The notes beneath the pieces are model-generated. The model saw only the letters and a list, made by a program, of their open reading frames with translations. It did not search any database and was not told where the DNA came from. Below are positions 5,834-7,775 of a stretch of DNA of 7,775 nt, in pieces; the first letter of the stretch is position 1, and every line of letters begins with the position of its first letter. Source of the DNA: an uncultured Ruminococcus sp. (lineage in GTDB: Bacteria > Bacillota > Clostridia > Oscillospirales > Acutalibacteraceae); assembly GCA_902762335.1 (NCBI GenBank), contig CACWNZ010000053.1, positions 1-7,775 of the forward strand. Reading direction: 5' to 3'. The position numbers and the translations under genes are program-made.

Positions 5834-6473
5834 ACTTTATAAAGGGCAGATCCGCAGCGGCTATAAAGAAGACCGCGCAGCTTGCGGCGGCTGCGGTTAT
5901 CAGCGCCGACCATATTGTATAGGCGCGCGCGCACGCCTTTATACTGCCCGTCCTCTGCTCGCGGAAGGACAGCACCGCCGCCGTAATGACGTTTATGACG
6001 GGTATCATCAGCATGAGCTCGAGCAGAAAAGCCCTCGCCGTTGTAAGCTCGCCGTTTCTCCGTCTGCGCTTTTTTCCGTATCTGCGCTCGTAGTATTCAT
6101 CGTTGAGCCGCTCTATGCTCTGCTCGTCAAATACCCTGTGGAACGGCGGCTCCTCGACCGAACGTTCGGCAGCCTCCTTCTCTCTGAAATACAGCTCCTC
6201 GGCGACCTCGTATATTATGCCGTCAAGCGCGTATCTTACGGCAGTCTCCTCATATTCCCCGTATTCATCGGCGCAGAGTCCGTCCTCATCGGCGGAGTCC
6301 GAGATGACGGTATCGGGCGTGAGGTCGTCGTATTCCTCGTATTCGTCATAGCCGCCGAATTCGTCGGCGGGATCCTCCCCCTCAAAGCGCAGCGCTTCGG
6401 CAGCGGGATCGTCCTCACAGGTATAGTCCGACACCTCATCAACAGAGTATTTTTCGTTTTTTTCGCAGATCAT
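5832..6473 (-). CDS. Acidic protein with C-terminal two-helix membrane hairpin, function unknown
   Basis: I do not recognise a named function for this 213-residue protein. Residues 1-100 are extremely acidic and tyrosine-rich (for example GYDEYEEYDD at 41-50) and look disordered. A short charged region follows, then a basic block KKRRRR (134-139) just ahead of the membrane part. Two hydrophobic segments (about 147-170 and 185-207) are joined by a short basic loop. The pattern IPVIN...SF...ACARAYTIW resembles a small C-terminal membrane hairpin (IP-x-x-N ... ARA-x-x-IW) that I recall from many Clostridia proteins with otherwise unrelated N-termini, so the protein is probably membrane-anchored with its acidic part in the cytoplasm. 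GGAGG lies 8 bases before the ATG at 6473. It starts 44 bases after the DUF1015 stop and is probably co-transcribed with it. It ends in the shared terminator. There is no signal peptide at the N-terminus. Confidence 0.75.
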   Translation of the reverse strand: MICEKNEKYSVDEVSDYTCEDDPAAEALRFEGEDPADEFGGYDEYEEYDDLTPDTVISDSADEDGLCADEYGEYEETAVRYALDGIIYEVAEELYFREKEAAERSVEEPPFHRVFDEQSIERLNDEYYERRYGKKRRRRNGELTTARAFLLELMLMIPVINVITAAVLSFREQRTGSIKACARAYTIWSALITAAAASCAVFFIAAADLPFIK

Positions 6474-6517
6474 TATCAGAGCCTCCGTTATTTATTCGGC
6501 AGAAGGCTCCCGTATTA

Positions 6518-7775
6518 TCAGAATCTGTTCATAACAAGACCCGTTATCAGCTTGGGATAGAAATAGGTGGATTTCTGGGGCATTTTCTCGCCTGCGGCGG
6601 CGACGTCCCTTATCTCCGTCACCCTTGTGGGATTGAGAATAAACGCGCATTGGCTCTTGCCCTCATCAACGGAGCTTACCGCCTCGTCAAGCTGCTTGAC
6701 ATAGGTAAGGTTTATCTGCTTTGCCATGTTTTCCTTATCTATTCCCATAAGCCTCTCAAGCACGAGGGTATGCAGGACGGTAACGTCAAGACCTCTGTAT
6801 GCTTCGCTCTTATCGGGCAGCAGAGTATCGAGTATCTTGCCGTCCTTAAGTACGAGGATAGTATAATCACCGCCGCCGCAGTAGAACGCGAAAGCCTTTT
6901 TATCCTGCTCATAGAGCGCTCTGAGCTTCTGCCCGGCTGATGATACGTCCTTTTCGGGTATTACCTCGAAGAATTCGCCGCACTTATCAAGCAGGGCGGC
7001 GGCATCGAAGCCCTCAAGGTCACGCACGAGTCTGTGTGTGGGCAGAACTACGAGTCCCTCGTGCTCCATATCCACGAGCATCATCATAACGTAGTCCTCC
7101 TCGCCCGTAGCTATGCCGTTTTCGCGGCAGTAGTTGCGGTAGTTGAGAGCCGTCTCGTAGCGGTGGTGACCGTCCGCGATATAGAGCTTCTTATCCGCAA
7201 ACTGCCTTGATATGAATTCTGTATCCGCGGGGTCGTCGGCTATCCATAATCTGTGCGTAACGCCGTCGCCGTCGGTAAGCTCGTTTACGGGTCTGCCCTG
7301 TGAAAGCTCATCAAGCTTCTTGGTGATGGCGTGCTCGCTGTCGTTATAGAGAGAATAGATCTGGCTGAAATTACAGCCCGTCGCCTTCATCAGATTGAAT
7401 CTGTCCTCCTTAGCCTTTGAGAGAGTCTCCTCATGAGGAAGAACGACGCCCTTCGAGAATTCCTCTATCTTCACCCTGACGATACAGCCCTTGAATTTAG
7501 TGTGCAGACCGCCGATAGTGAATTCCTCCTCGTAGATATACACGCCTTCCCTTTCGTCACGGACGAGAATGCCCTCGTCGAGCCATTTTGCAAGAACGGC
7601 GCCCGCCTCCCTGTAGGGATCGTCGCCCTTCGGGAGCTCGAGCCTTATAATGTTGTTGGGGTTTTCGGCAAGATAGCCGAGTCTCTGCTCCTCGCTTATT
7701 ATGTCATAAGGGGGGCAAACGAGCTGACTGATCTCACCCGCCTTTGCGGTGTTGAATCTCAGCGCCTTGAATGGT
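6518..7775 (-). CDS. DUF1015 family protein, N-terminus cut by the window edge
   Basis: The open frame continues without a stop to the right edge, giving 418 visible residues. The GTG at 7543 is an internal valine, not the start: the 77 residues before it include PFKALRFNTAKAGEISQLV and CPPYDIISEEQR, the typical DUF1015 N-terminal signature (RPFKAIRP ... PPYDVI). Probably only a handful of residues plus the start codon are missing. The strongest internal landmark is YIADGHHRYETALNYR (about 198-213 of the visible protein), the invariant His-His motif of the family, preceded by THRLWIADD (about 173-181). The biochemical role of DUF1015 is not established. From family knowledge these genes often sit beside serA/serC in Clostridia, so a serine-pathway gene just outside the window is plausible but unseen. 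No membrane segments are visible, so it is likely cytoplasmic. It leads a probable two-gene unit with the 213-residue membrane protein. Confidence 0.88.
   Translation of the reverse strand, partial: PFKALRFNTAKAGEISQLVCPPYDIISEEQRLGYLAENPNNIIRLELPKGDDPYREAGAVLAKWLDEGILVRDEREGVYIYEEEFTIGGLHTKFKGCIVRVKIEEFSKGVVLPHEETLSKAKEDRFNLMKATGCNFSQIYSLYNDSEHAITKKLDELSQGRPVNELTDGDGVTHRLWIADDPADTEFISRQFADKKLYIADGHHRYETALNYRNYCRENGIATGEEDYVMMMLVDMEHEGLVVLPTHRLVRDLEGFDAAALLDKCGEFFEVIPEKDVSSAGQKLRALYEQDKKAFAFYCGGGDYTILVLKDGKILDTLLPDKSEAYRGLDVTVLHTLVLERLMGIDKENMAKQINLTYVKQLDEAVSSVDEGKSQCAFILNPTRVTEIRDVAAAGEKMPQKSTYFYPKLITGLVMNRF

Noticed and set aside
6138..6560. 140-residue plus-strand open frame opposite the acidic membrane protein
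   Set aside because: It is antisense to two genes with good ribosome binding sites and crosses their junction; it looks like a compositional shadow.

Overview
The window reads as chromosomal DNA from an anaerobic, spore-forming Gram-positive bacterium of the class Clostridia, most likely a Ruminococcus-like member of the Oscillospirales. The basis is an alpha/beta-type small acid-soluble spore protein, a type III glutamine synthetase, a glycosyltransferase with a TagF-like half, a DUF1015 protein, strong GGAGG-type ribosome binding sites, frequent AGA/AGG and ATA codons, and U-tract hairpin terminators. The genus is an inference from gene content and codon flavour. There are no RNA genes, insertion sequences, prophage genes or CRISPR arrays.

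Layout from left to right. Bases 1-283 form an AT-rich promoter and leader region with five perfect copies of TATAA and a GC-rich hairpin, ahead of a small spore-protein gene (284-484, +). This gene converges on glnN (592-2682, -), and a hairpin terminator serving glnN lies between them. glnN has a textbook promoter (TTGACA, 17 bases, TATAAT). Its short leader holds an intrinsic-terminator hairpin that overlaps an alternative small hairpin with a six-base loop, which is the architecture of a transcription attenuator. Divergent from glnN, and across a 333-base intergenic region holding both promoters, runs a 921-residue protein gene (3016-5781, +). It joins a GT2-like half to a CDP-glycerol glycerophosphotransferase-like half. 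A bidirectional terminator separates it from two co-directional genes on the minus strand: a DUF1015 protein (6518 to the right edge, N-terminus cut off by the window) followed after 44 bases by a 213-residue acidic protein with a C-terminal membrane hairpin (5832-6473).

Functionally the region is mixed: spore DNA protection, ammonium assimilation, probable surface-polymer or teichoic-acid-type chemistry, and a DUF1015 gene of a family I recall being found beside serine-biosynthesis genes. The genes do not form one pathway. The two points that most deserve attention are the glnN leader, which looks like a terminator/antiterminator switch and partly matches the hexaloop rule of ANTAR-protein targets, and the two-domain transferase, in which the usual catalytic signatures of both halves look altered.
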